Source: Prevotellaceae bacterium UBA7028
GTDB lineage: Bacteria; Bacteroidota; Bacteroidia; Bacteroidales; Bacteroidaceae
Direction: 5' to 3'
DNA: 12,147 nt
NCBI GenBank assembly: GCA_002494215.1
Contig: DLBF01000134.1
Span: 1-12,147 of the forward strand
In this document: piece by piece, positions 4,812 to 11,064 of the stretch
Layout: every line of letters starts with the position of its first letter
Numbering within the stretch: the stretch's first letter is position 1
Notes under the pieces: generated by a model
What the model saw: only the letters and a program-made list of their open reading frames with translations
The model's database searches: none
What the model was told of the DNA's origin: nothing
Translations under genes and position numbers: made by a program

Positions 4812-4878
4812 AAAAGGCGGCTAAGTCCGCAAAGTTCGCCGAACTTATCGGCAGGGCCCTACGGGGCCCATCTTTTTT
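4812..4878 (+). terminator. Structured 3' end with UACG-loop terminator
   Basis: Three hairpins in a row: GCGG/CCGC (4817-4830), AAGTTC/GAACTT with a GCC loop (4832-4846), and GGGCCC-TACG-GGGCCC (4854-4869) closed by a UNCG-type tetraloop and followed by TCTTTTTT. The first two hairpins are more than a terminator needs and could stabilise the mRNA end or form a 3'-derived small RNA. Confidence 0.75.
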
Positions 4879-4896
4879 ATACCCATGAGATGCCCG

Positions 4897-4905
4897 TGGT
4901 ATCAT
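4897..4905 (+). promoter_or_regulatory. Extended -10 promoter, leaderless type, for the metallopeptidase
   Basis: TG-G-TATCAT followed by AAAAGT and then ATG at 4912; transcription would start at or next to the start codon. Confidence 0.55.
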
Positions 4906-4911
4906 AAAAGT

Positions 4912-5782
4912 ATGAGTGATTTTATTAGTGAACTTAGAGCAATTAGCCCGTTCAGGGGACGCTTAGCCAATATAACAAATGCGCTAGCTAACGCAGCAAA
5001 TGCTCAATCGGCTGAGCCACAAGCTTCCCCAGAAGCCGTGGCTAGGCAACAGCAGGTTACCAACCGCTCAGGTGGTAATATTAATTTCCCCAAACAAGAG
5101 TGCAGAGATTTCAGACAATTACAAAAACGCTTTCATGGATGCTATCAAGTTCTATCAAGGCGAATTTAAAGTCACGCCACACGCAGACATCTATCATGAC
5201 CCAACACAATTTGGGGAGAGAGGTGGCGGATATACGCTGATAGAGCCGAACAACAACGGCCAACATGATGTCGTCCTCAGAGATATGACTAAAGACGATG
5301 AGAAAAGAGCCAAGAAGCTCACCCCTGAAGGGATAGATTATGTACCTACACATGAGCTAGGGCACGCCTTATTTAATACTCTGTTCCCATCTTATGACAC
5401 GAGCAGTAATTCAATCCCAGAAGGCAACTCTCCATTGCAACAAACTAGCTCCACTGGCAGACCACGAGTAGAAAGAAACCGTGCTAACACGCTAAATCTC
5501 GTCCACGATGCCATGAAAGATATGGGCACGAAAAAGCCATGGGTAGAAGAAGCTGAAAAAATTACTCACTACGCTACAAAAGGGCCAGAAGAAACAATCG
5601 CAGAGGCTCTTACCGATTACTACTATCACAAGAGCAAGGCCGCTCCACTCTCTAAGGCAATCGTTAATAGGCTAAAGAGCAAAGGTGCTCTGTATGGTAT
5701 TAACCAAACGGGCGGTGTAGATTTAGCTCCTACAGAATATAGCTTCTTCAAGAATCTACGCAGATATAGCCCTCTAAAATAA
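4912..5782 (+). CDS. HELGH zinc metallopeptidase, interrupted by a +1 frameshift near 5091
   Basis: The gene reads from ATG 4912 (MSDFISELRAISP, Ala/Gln-rich N-terminus of 60 codons) and must move +1 at TTC-CCC-AAA (5086-5094) to continue as NKSAEISDNYKNAF for 229 more codons to TAA. The combined length is 289 aa. Frame-one residues beyond the junction, and frame-two residues before it, look unlike protein. HELGH at 5351-5365 is the zinc-binding and catalytic HExxH motif. A downstream GPEETIAEALTDYY about 75 residues later may supply the third, glutamate ligand. There is no signal peptide, so action in the cytoplasm or as a virion-delivered protein is likely. It is transcribed against the head genes from its own leaderless-type promoter. 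The frameshift may be a sequencing indel in CCCC, a real mutation, or programmed. Substrate unknown; a host-targeting or virion-associated protease is possible. Confidence 0.7.
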
Positions 5783-5790
5783 TAACCACA

Positions 5791-5799
5791 TGCTATAAT
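5791..5799 (+). promoter_or_regulatory. Extended -10 promoter of small RNA E
   Basis: TG-C-TATAAT, 9 nt after the metallopeptidase stop codon; the closest match to the consensus in the window. Confidence 0.6.
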
Positions 5800-5805
5800 G
5801 GAATC

Positions 5806-5886
5806 GGGGCCATATTCGGTTTCCTCCATACTCACACTCAAAAAATACGGTAGGTTCTACAAAATCTCTCCTACCGTATTTTTTTA
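5806..5886 (+). ncRNA. Small RNA E with unpaired CCUCC motif
   Basis: Predicted start near 5806. The first half lacks strong structure and contains GGTTTCCTCCATACTC, whose CCTCC is complementary to Shine-Dalgarno sequences. The second half is an 11-bp terminator stem AATACGGTAGG/CCTACCGTATT (5844-5854 with 5870-5880) with a U-run. An unstructured seed rich in CCUCC plus a terminator is the architecture of bacterial trans-acting small RNAs that block ribosome binding. Within this window it could pair with the AAGGAGG-type sites of the 39-aa and large virion genes. Confidence 0.5.
5842..5885 (+). terminator. Intrinsic terminator of small RNA E
   Basis: Eleven-pair stem extended by A-U pairs, followed by a T-run to 5885. 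Confidence 0.8.
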
Positions 5887-5889
5887 TTG

Positions 5890-5898
5890 TGTTATAAT
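5890..5898 (+). promoter_or_regulatory. Extended -10 promoter of small RNA F
   Basis: TG-T-TATAAT immediately after the preceding terminator. Confidence 0.6.
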
Positions 5899-5904
5899 AA
5901 GGGC

Positions 5905-5967
5905 GGAATTACCTTCCAAAGTTACACTTATCTAGCAAAAATACCCCCATTATCAGGGGTATTTTTG
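5905..5967 (+). ncRNA. Small RNA F (about 63 nt)
   Basis: Predicted start near 5905 at GGAA-TTACC-TTCC, a small 5' hairpin, followed by an unpaired stretch and a strong 11-bp terminator. No ORF. Same promoter-plus-terminator design as the other units. It converges with the capsid gene and shares its terminator, so it may also act as a convergent-transcription buffer. Confidence 0.5.
5937..5967. terminator. Bidirectional terminator between small RNA F (+) and the capsid gene (-)
   Basis: Perfect 11-bp stem AAAAATACCCC/GGGGTATTTTT with an 8-nt loop and T-runs in both directions. Confidence 0.85.
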
Positions 5968-5989
5968 TTGCTCGTTTTAATCTAGGAGA

Positions 5990-7153
5990 TTAAGCTGAGA
6001 CTGGAGCAGAGTGCTGCCATTGGTCGAACTCAAGAATCATACCGTAGATTGGGAAGGTAATGCCTGAGCCAGTGTAGACGGTATCAATCATACCACGAAT
6101 GAGGTGTTCACAGTCGTATGGGTTGATTTCTAGGTGGTAGCCTTCCTTCTCGAATGAGTAACCGACACGTGGGTCGAGGATAGCTACATACTGCTTGGTC
6201 GTATCTTCACTCCAGAGTGGATATTGTGAAACAGCTGTACCAGAGTTGTCATAGGTCATCCATGGTGAGCGCTTCATAATAACTACTGGGATGTGGACAC
6301 CGAGAATCTGAGCGATACGGTCAGAAATCTCAAAGCCTGGAAGATTCCATTGTTCCCAGTCGTTAATCTTCTGGATGTTGAGGTTAGAAGAGTATGGGTT
6401 AAGGTTGCTATCAAGGACTTCTTGTGCGAATTCACGTGAGATGAAGGCAGTAAGGTTGATACCTGCAACAGCGTTGCTGAGGTATTGCACAGCTTCACGA
6501 ACTTCACGTACACCGTTAGCAGCAACTGAGCCAAGATTTGACCAGTAGTGGGTTGGGTGAGTGTTGACGGTGAGATAGTCGACAGTGGTTGCTGGTGAGG
6601 CGATAAGGCCTTTAACAACAGTATTCCAAAGGTCAACTTCACGACCGAATTCCATAGCTTGGCGAGATTTGACGTATTGTTTGGTGAACAATTCATAATC
6701 CCAGAAATCTTTGTTCTTGTCGCAAGCACGAACACCGTATGAGTATTCAGTGTCAAAGCGGAAAATCATGTACTCGAATTCTGGAGTTGTATTGATACAA
6801 GGAACAGTACAATCAAGCTCGATTTGGTTGTGGCATGAATCAGCAGCAGCGTAAGCAATAGTATCTTTGCTGAATAGACTGAATGGGTTTTGGTCCTTAA
6901 TAATGTTCAAGCGAATTTCTTGACCATATTTAAGGTATTGCATAAGAGTTGTGCTCTCAACAATTTCCTGACCTTTGAAGAATGAACGTGCAGAGGTCAT
7001 TTCTTGTTGGAGAGAAGGCTCTTCAAAGAGACGGTCAACGATGATTTCACGAAGGAGTGGTCTCATAATCGTGAGGTCGAAGACAGAGCTGGTTGAAGGA
7101 GCAACTGGAGCAGCTGGAACAGTCTGCTCATAAGTACCTGCTAAGGTAGTCAT
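5990..7153 (-). CDS. Major capsid protein (387 aa)
   Basis: Length, composition and location after portal and scaffold genes identify the shell-forming capsid protein. The N-terminal 20 residues are Ala/Pro/Thr-rich, followed by mixed helical and beta sequence with aromatic-rich segments, for example residues about 125-165 (FEYMIFRFDTEYSYGVRA), and an Ala/Gly-rich central part around 215-235 (VREAVQYLSNAVAGINLTAFI) that could be the HK97-fold A domain region. The C-terminal part ends GMILEFDQWQHSAPVSA. An AAAAGGAAAG ribosome binding site lies about 7 nt before the ATG. Unlike most neighbours it has a long leader (about 180 nt) with conspicuous hairpins, fitting a highly expressed gene. A bidirectional terminator follows. 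I could not assign a named capsid family without a search. Confidence 0.8.
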   Translation of the reverse strand: MTTLAGTYEQTVPAAPVAPSTSSVFDLTIMRPLLREIIVDRLFEEPSLQQEMTSARSFFKGQEIVESTTLMQYLKYGQEIRLNIIKDQNPFSLFSKDTIAYAAADSCHNQIELDCTVPCINTTPEFEYMIFRFDTEYSYGVRACDKNKDFWDYELFTKQYVKSRQAMEFGREVDLWNTVVKGLIASPATTVDYLTVNTHPTHYWSNLGSVAANGVREVREAVQYLSNAVAGINLTAFISREFAQEVLDSNLNPYSSNLNIQKINDWEQWNLPGFEISDRIAQILGVHIPVVIMKRSPWMTYDNSGTAVSQYPLWSEDTTKQYVAILDPRVGYSFEKEGYHLEINPYDCEHLIRGMIDTVYTGSGITFPIYGMILEFDQWQHSAPVSA

Positions 7154-7345
7154 AAGTTTTCTTTCCTTTTACGATTTAAAATTACTTTGCTTTCGTCTCT
7201 TCTCCCACTGGCGAGTGCAAGTCGTCAATCGGCTAAGTGTTCTTCCTACCAGGCTTTCTCTTCATCAGTGACTCGGCTGTTTTGCGTCCAGTCGGGTATC
7301 ATGCTTTGAAAGTCCACTAGGGAACCTAGACTTACCTTCATTGTA
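7154..7345 (-). promoter_or_regulatory. Promoter and long structured leader of the capsid gene
   Basis: A TACAAT -10 (7345-7340) predicts a start near 7333, at the foot of a nested hairpin AAGTC-TAGG-TTC-CCTA-GTG-GACTT (7310-7333). A GACTGG/CCGAGTC stem and a CCTGG/CCAGTGG long-range pairing are also visible. The leader ends with AAAAGGAAAG before the capsid ATG. Such a leader may stabilise the mRNA or control capsid synthesis. It overlaps a mini-ORF (7246-7341), and the sequence does not settle which is functional. Confidence 0.45.
7246..7341 (-). CDS. Possible 31-aa ORF in the capsid leader
   Basis: An ATG at 7341 opens 31 codons ending in TAG. The peptide has protein-like composition (DFQSMIPDWTQNSRVTDEE). 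Beyond the TAG the frame stays plausible for six more codons (EEHLAD) before TGA at 7225. There is no Shine-Dalgarno, and if transcription starts at 7333 the ATG is not in the mRNA, leaving an internal ATG for an 18-aa version. It may be a small gene or remnant; low confidence. Confidence 0.3.
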   Translation of the reverse strand: MKVSLGSLVDFQSMIPDWTQNSRVTDEEKAW

Positions 7346-7362
7346 AAGGATAAAAATCAAAA

Positions 7363-7391
7363 ACAAAAAAAATTGCCATAATTTGGCAATT
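7363..7391 (-). terminator. Intrinsic terminator after the membrane coiled-coil gene
   Basis: Stem AATTGCCA/TGGCAATT (7371-7378 with 7384-7391) overlaps the stop codon and is followed on the minus strand by a run of eight U. Confidence 0.75.
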
Positions 7392-7758
7392 ATTTTCTTT
7401 CTAGCTTTCCTTCTCTTTCGAGACGTTCTTTTTCAGTATGCACCCACGAATTAAGGTGTAAATCATCAGTATAATGGTCATAAACTTCATAAAAACGCTG
7501 AATCGCAACAGAATCTAATTTTTCCCCAGCATCAAGTGCAGAGAATGTCTGTTGAAGGAAGTTCTTGCTGTTATCAATATCAACTTGGTTTACTTTCTCA
7601 GCAAGCACATCTATCTTCTTGTTAGTAGGCTCAAGCGATTCGTTGATAATCTTCTGCAAGCGGCTTAAAGTAAATTTAGTAATAACTGCCACTGCTCCGA
7701 TTAAGCTAGCGATATAGATTATTACACTACCTAAACTACCTAATGTAATTGACTCCAT
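7390..7758 (-). CDS. Membrane-anchored coiled-coil protein (122 aa), holin/lysis-associated type
   Basis: One N-terminal membrane helix (about residues 9-29), then a helical, probably coiled-coil region (32-65, LQKIINESLEPTNKKIDVLAE), then a conserved-looking C-terminal block FYEVYDHYTDDLHLNSW (89-105) and a charged tail. This layout and the Y-x2-YxxDLxxNS pattern resemble small membrane proteins common in phages of Bacillota, usually unannotated or called holin-like. From memory those are usually near lysis genes; here it sits between scaffold and capsid. A TATAAT ends exactly 6 nt before the ATG with no Shine-Dalgarno, so it is probably leaderless. It has its own terminator, making it a single-gene unit. 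A lysis accessory or membrane-linked assembly role is possible. Confidence 0.75.
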   Translation of the reverse strand: MESITLGSLGSVIIYIASLIGAVAVITKFTLSRLQKIINESLEPTNKKIDVLAEKVNQVDIDNSKNFLQQTFSALDAGEKLDSVAIQRFYEVYDHYTDDLHLNSWVHTEKERLEREGKLERK

Positions 7759-7764
7759 GGCCTC

Positions 7765-7770
7765 ATTATA
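7765..7770 (-). promoter_or_regulatory. Leaderless-type -10 box for the membrane coiled-coil gene
   Basis: TATAAT followed by GAGGCC and ATG (6-nt gap), placed directly after the scaffold terminator. Confidence 0.55.
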
Positions 7771-7775
7771 CGCCC

Positions 7776-7810
7776 AAAAACCCCACCTTCTAAAAAATGG
7801 TGGGGCGTTT
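7776..7810 (-). terminator. Intrinsic terminator after the scaffold gene
   Basis: CCCCACC/GGTGGGG stem (7781-7787 with 7799-7805) followed on the minus strand by TTTTT. Confidence 0.75.
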
Positions 7811-7818
7811 TGAGTAGA

Positions 7819-8538
7819 TTATTTCTTAGCAGGATTCCAAGCGTTCTTCAAGAATTCCTTGGCTGCTGCGATGTCTGGGTGCTCAGCGAGACCTCTACTC
7901 TTTAGCTGAGCTGATTGCGAAATGATTTGCATTGCCTGTTGGACACTGTCAATCTTACCCTGGTTGGTTGGGATGTAATCAACGGTTGGAGCTTGTGAAG
8001 CTTCTGGAGACTCAGCAGGTTTTGCTGGGACAGTCTTAGCCAAAAGGCAAAGGAACTCACGAGCCTGAACGTCATTAATATTGCCGTTCTGGTCCATTGG
8101 TTGGATACCAAACTTCTTCATCTCTGCAAAGACTTCGCCCGAGCGAATCTTATCTGCAATAGGGGCGTACTCAGCTTGGTTAGCAAGAGAGTTGTAGTAT
8201 TGCTGTGCCATAAACTCCTGTTGGCTCATATAGCCAGTAGGGATTTGTGGTTTTTGAGCTGCCTCTGCAACAGGGGCTTGAGCCTGTTGTGGAGCTGGTT
8301 CTTCTACTGCCTTTGGGGCCTCTGGAGCTGGATTTGAGATACGGTCTTTAAAAGTCTTAAAGGCCTTATCAAAACCACCGTTGGCGTCCATAAACTTTTG
8401 CATCTCAGCAAGCTGGTCTCCTGTGAAACCATGCATGTCTGGCTGTGCTGGTGCCTCAGCTTGAGTGGTTGCCTCTTGAGTAGTATTAGTGTTGGTAGCT
8501 TCAGTCGCTGGTGCGGCTGCTTCTGGAGTATTTTCCAT
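7819..8538 (-). CDS. Probable head scaffolding protein (239 aa)
   Basis: A soluble, low-complexity protein very rich in Ala, Pro, Gln, Glu and Thr. Disordered segments (about 1-33, 67-100 and 165-190) alternate with helical ones (about 37-65, 105-160 and 195-235), and the C-terminus is basic (FLKNAWNPAKK). This composition, absence of enzymatic motifs and position between portal and capsid genes are typical of scaffolding proteins, which guide capsid assembly and leave before or during packaging; their basic C-terminal helix usually binds the coat. The ATG has an AAAGGA ribosome binding site, and a TATAAT (8575-8570) gives a leader of about 25 nt. A terminator follows. Assigned from composition and gene order, not homology. 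Confidence 0.7.
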   Translation of the reverse strand: MENTPEAAAPATEATNTNTTQEATTQAEAPAQPDMHGFTGDQLAEMQKFMDANGGFDKAFKTFKDRISNPAPEAPKAVEEPAPQQAQAPVAEAAQKPQIPTGYMSQQEFMAQQYYNSLANQAEYAPIADKIRSGEVFAEMKKFGIQPMDQNGNINDVQAREFLCLLAKTVPAKPAESPEASQAPTVDYIPTNQGKIDSVQQAMQIISQSAQLKSRGLAEHPDIAAAKEFLKNAWNPAKK

Positions 8539-8569
8539 GAAGTCCTTTCTAATTAGTTAATGTAATTCC

Positions 8570-8575
8570 ATTATA
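8570..8575 (-). promoter_or_regulatory. -10 box of the scaffold gene
   Basis: TATAAT on the minus strand; predicted start near 8563, leaving a leader with AAAGGA at 8548-8543. Confidence 0.45.
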
Positions 8576-8589
8576 AAGCAAACAAAAAA

Positions 8590-8823
8590 TTACGCAACGG
8601 TGACACTTTTCTTGGTTCCATTTTTCTTCTCGTTCAATGCCTCAAGAAGAGCCAAAGCCAATGTAGCCTCAGCTAGGATACCAGCTGCCTTTTCGTAATT
8701 CTTTGCACTTAGTTCTCTCAGTGCGAGAGTGCGCCTATTAACCAATTCAGAGGTGCAGTACGCAAGTACTTCTTCCTCTGAATGGTTGGCGACATATTCC
8801 TTAGCTATACTATTAGTGTTCAT
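8590..8823 (-). CDS. Small helical protein of unknown function (77 aa)
   Basis: A mostly helical soluble protein with an acidic N-terminal half (YVANHSEEEVLAYCTSELVN) and an Ala/Leu-rich helix (AAGILAEATLALALLEALNE, about 46-65), ending in a Lys-rich tail. No membrane segment is certain, although the Ala/Leu helix is fairly hydrophobic. It lies between portal and scaffold, so a minor head or assembly role is likely. TATACT lies 6 nt before the ATG and no Shine-Dalgarno is present, so the mRNA should be leaderless. The TG of the promoter's extended -10 belongs to the portal stop codon. No family recognised. Confidence 0.7.
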   Translation of the reverse strand: MNTNSIAKEYVANHSEEEVLAYCTSELVNRRTLALRELSAKNYEKAAGILAEATLALALLEALNEKKNGTKKSVTVA

Positions 8824-8829
8824 GCCCTA

Positions 8830-8838
8830 AGTATATCA
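8830..8838 (-). promoter_or_regulatory. Leaderless-type extended -10 overlapping the portal stop codon
   Basis: TG-A-TATACT then TAGGGC then ATG at 8823. The TGA stop of the portal gene (8838-8836) is exactly the TGn of this promoter. Confidence 0.6.
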
Positions 8839-11025
8839 CACGAGAGCATTTGGGTTAGCGGTCATCGCGCCTAGCTCTGGGGATACGGCTTCCATGTCAG
8901 AAGTGTATGCTCCCTCTTGAGATGGCATATCAATACCTTCTACGTCTACACCTGGAGCTCGCTCCATAGGTGGTTCAATTGCACTGTTCATCTGGGCAAT
9001 GACTTCATCCATTTCTTCAGGCGATGCCTGTTCCTGGACCTCTTCCATCTCATACTGAGTTGGGTTGTCATTGTACATCATCTCGTTTTGAGCAATCTGT
9101 TTAGCCATATTCTGGCCATTAAGTTGAGCCGCTTGGACTGCTTCTGGGTTAGCCTGTGGCTTGACTAAGAATGACGAAATCATCTTGCGAGGAGCATTAC
9201 CGAACATTGCCTGTTCAGTGAAGTAAGCAATACCGTTCTCATTGAGTCTGCCTTGGCCCATCAAGCTTGCCATAATCTGCATTGAGTTAGAAGCTAGGAG
9301 CTTTTCGTGTAGGGACTTGGAGAGCTTAGACTTCACATTGATTGTAGCAGAAAGAGCCATCTCTTGAATCGTAAGTGAGCCATACTGGCCACGGTTAGAA
9401 ACTGGAAACTCGTGGTTGGATGAGTAAGCGACACGGTTAGCAATCATCTGACGAGCAATATCTGCATAGACCTGCATAATGGCGTTCTGGTGCTGAGCAA
9501 GGCCCTGAGCGACTGCGCCGATAGCCATACCTGATTCAGCGGCAGACGCACGGTCGCCCATCATCTGCATAGCATCGAACTGGTCATAGGCGCCAAGCAC
9601 TGTCTTAATTTCGTTCTCAAGATAGCCGATTTCAGAATCGATTGCAGTCCAGTCGTAATCGAAGTGGAGCGAGTTTACATCACCCTGAATGTCGTCAAGG
9701 ACAATACCCATAATATTGAGCAAGTTCTTGAATGATGACGCGTCTGCGCCGTTAGTCTCAATACGAAGGGTAGCAAGGAGCTTAGCCACGTGTTCACGCT
9801 TTGCACGCCATGAACATAGACGGTCATGAAGAGGAAGGAGATTGAACAACACAGATGTAGGATATGGTTGCAAGTCTTGGTTGTCCTGCTCTTCTCTCTG
9901 GAATTTGAGAGGACAGTCTAGGTGGAAGTCATCAAGGCGATGGCGAATCTCGCCAGTGATAGGGTCTTCAATTTTAAAATCAATCTTACGACAGAAGGCC
10001 TTTGAGTTTGCAGAGATTACAAAACGTCTGTTGATAATCTTAAACTCAATCTTACGGTCGAGGTCGTAGATAATAGTAAGTTCAACATCATCGCCGTTAT
10101 AACCAGACTTGGTTCTAGCCTTAGGGTCAGTTGCAAAGGTATGATACCATCCGAGGTTGTAGCAAGAGCCTAGGTCGTGTGCGTATTCAGGGAAAGTAGA
10201 AGTCCAGCCCTGGAGAGAAGCAGACTCTGCAAGTTTGTTCATATCTTGAACATAGATGTCGAGACCGTTAAGAGAGCGAATCTTCTTGTTGGCGTACTTA
10301 GCGGTAACGTCTACCTCATATTTACCCTTGTCACCCTCTTTGAAAACAGAGCGGTCTGGAGCTTTAATGTCAAGATTAATCTCCTCGTTCTTGTCCTCAG
10401 ACAACATCTTCTTGAGCTTGGCCCAAGAAATCATCATATTATAACCACGGAAGCGTTCCTGGCCAGTAGTAGAATACTTAGTATCAAACCAAACGTTCTT
10501 TGGGTGGATGCGCTTAACAGTGTTCTTATCAGTAACTGGGTTGTAATCAACCACAGCAGCAAAAAGACCGTACTTAGTTAGGTCTGTTGAAACAGTGGAT
10601 GCGAGGACATTGAGTTTATTTTCGATGTAGTCCTGTTCGCATTTAGCAGACAAGAGGTCTTCTGTTTCATCGTTAATAATCATGTATGGGTCGTTAACCA
10701 CATACTCATACTGGTCTACGCCAGTAGCCATCTGGTTAGCACGATTTCTGACAGCCTTCTCAAGGGCAAACGACTTCACTGTAGGGATAGGAAGACACTT
10801 CTTTTGGATTTGTTCCTTAGTCTGAGCATCATCAATATTGGCTAATACAGAAGTTAATTCTTTTTCGTACAGGTTCTCAAACGGTTCACCTTGCATTGCA
10901 AGCTGCACACGGAATATCTCGCATTGATATTTTCTGCGAGCAATTTCAGATTCATACAGCCACTGTAGCGGATATGACCATTTGTTGTTCCAGTCTATAC
11001 CTGTATATTCATTGGTACCATTCAT
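8836..11025 (-). CDS. Portal protein (729 aa)
   Basis: The portal forms the ring at the capsid vertex through which DNA enters and leaves. Its large size and order after the terminase fit portals of short-tailed phages. A helical region around residues 500-545 has the Ala-rich pattern DRASAAESGMAIGAVAQGL followed by IARQMIANR, which matches the crown-proximal helices of podovirus-like portals as I know them. The C-terminal 100 residues are Gln/Met/Glu-rich and probably flexible. The ATG at 11025 is preferred over a TTG at 11043 because a CATAAT -10 ends 6 nt before the ATG, and the TTG would lie inside the promoter. No Shine-Dalgarno is visible. The stop codon is shared with the next gene's promoter. 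Confidence 0.85.
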   Translation of the reverse strand: MNGTNEYTGIDWNNKWSYPLQWLYESEIARRKYQCEIFRVQLAMQGEPFENLYEKELTSVLANIDDAQTKEQIQKKCLPIPTVKSFALEKAVRNRANQMATGVDQYEYVVNDPYMIINDETEDLLSAKCEQDYIENKLNVLASTVSTDLTKYGLFAAVVDYNPVTDKNTVKRIHPKNVWFDTKYSTTGQERFRGYNMMISWAKLKKMLSEDKNEEINLDIKAPDRSVFKEGDKGKYEVDVTAKYANKKIRSLNGLDIYVQDMNKLAESASLQGWTSTFPEYAHDLGSCYNLGWYHTFATDPKARTKSGYNGDDVELTIIYDLDRKIEFKIINRRFVISANSKAFCRKIDFKIEDPITGEIRHRLDDFHLDCPLKFQREEQDNQDLQPYPTSVLFNLLPLHDRLCSWRAKREHVAKLLATLRIETNGADASSFKNLLNIMGIVLDDIQGDVNSLHFDYDWTAIDSEIGYLENEIKTVLGAYDQFDAMQMMGDRASAAESGMAIGAVAQGLAQHQNAIMQVYADIARQMIANRVAYSSNHEFPVSNRGQYGSLTIQEMALSATINVKSKLSKSLHEKLLASNSMQIMASLMGQGRLNENGIAYFTEQAMFGNAPRKMISSFLVKPQANPEAVQAAQLNGQNMAKQIAQNEMMYNDNPTQYEMEEVQEQASPEEMDEVIAQMNSAIEPPMERAPGVDVEGIDMPSQEGAYTSDMEAVSPELGAMTANPNALV

Positions 11026-11031
11026 AATTTT

Positions 11032-11040
11032 ATTATGGCA
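11032..11040 (-). promoter_or_regulatory. Leaderless-type extended -10 of the portal gene
   Basis: TG-C-CATAAT followed by AAAATT and ATG at 11025. It lies in a 16-nt block (11028-11043) repeated before the 211-aa virion gene. Confidence 0.6.
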
Positions 11041-11064
11041 CAATTTAATTGGTTTATAAAATAA

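Noticed and set aside
7246..7248. TAG recoding (amber as an amino acid) across the phage
   Set aside because: TAG ends the holin, the 39-aa ORF and the 211-aa virion gene at sensible places, and TGA and TAA also end real genes, so the code is standard.
7255..7285. Hammerhead ribozyme in the capsid leader (CTGATGA followed by GAAA)
   Set aside because: Only three bases separate the two core motifs, so there is no stem II, and no matching stems I and III are visible.
11026..11043. TTG at 11043 as portal start
   Set aside because: It would place the first codons inside the -10 box; the ATG at 11025 has the 6-nt spacing seen at three other genes.
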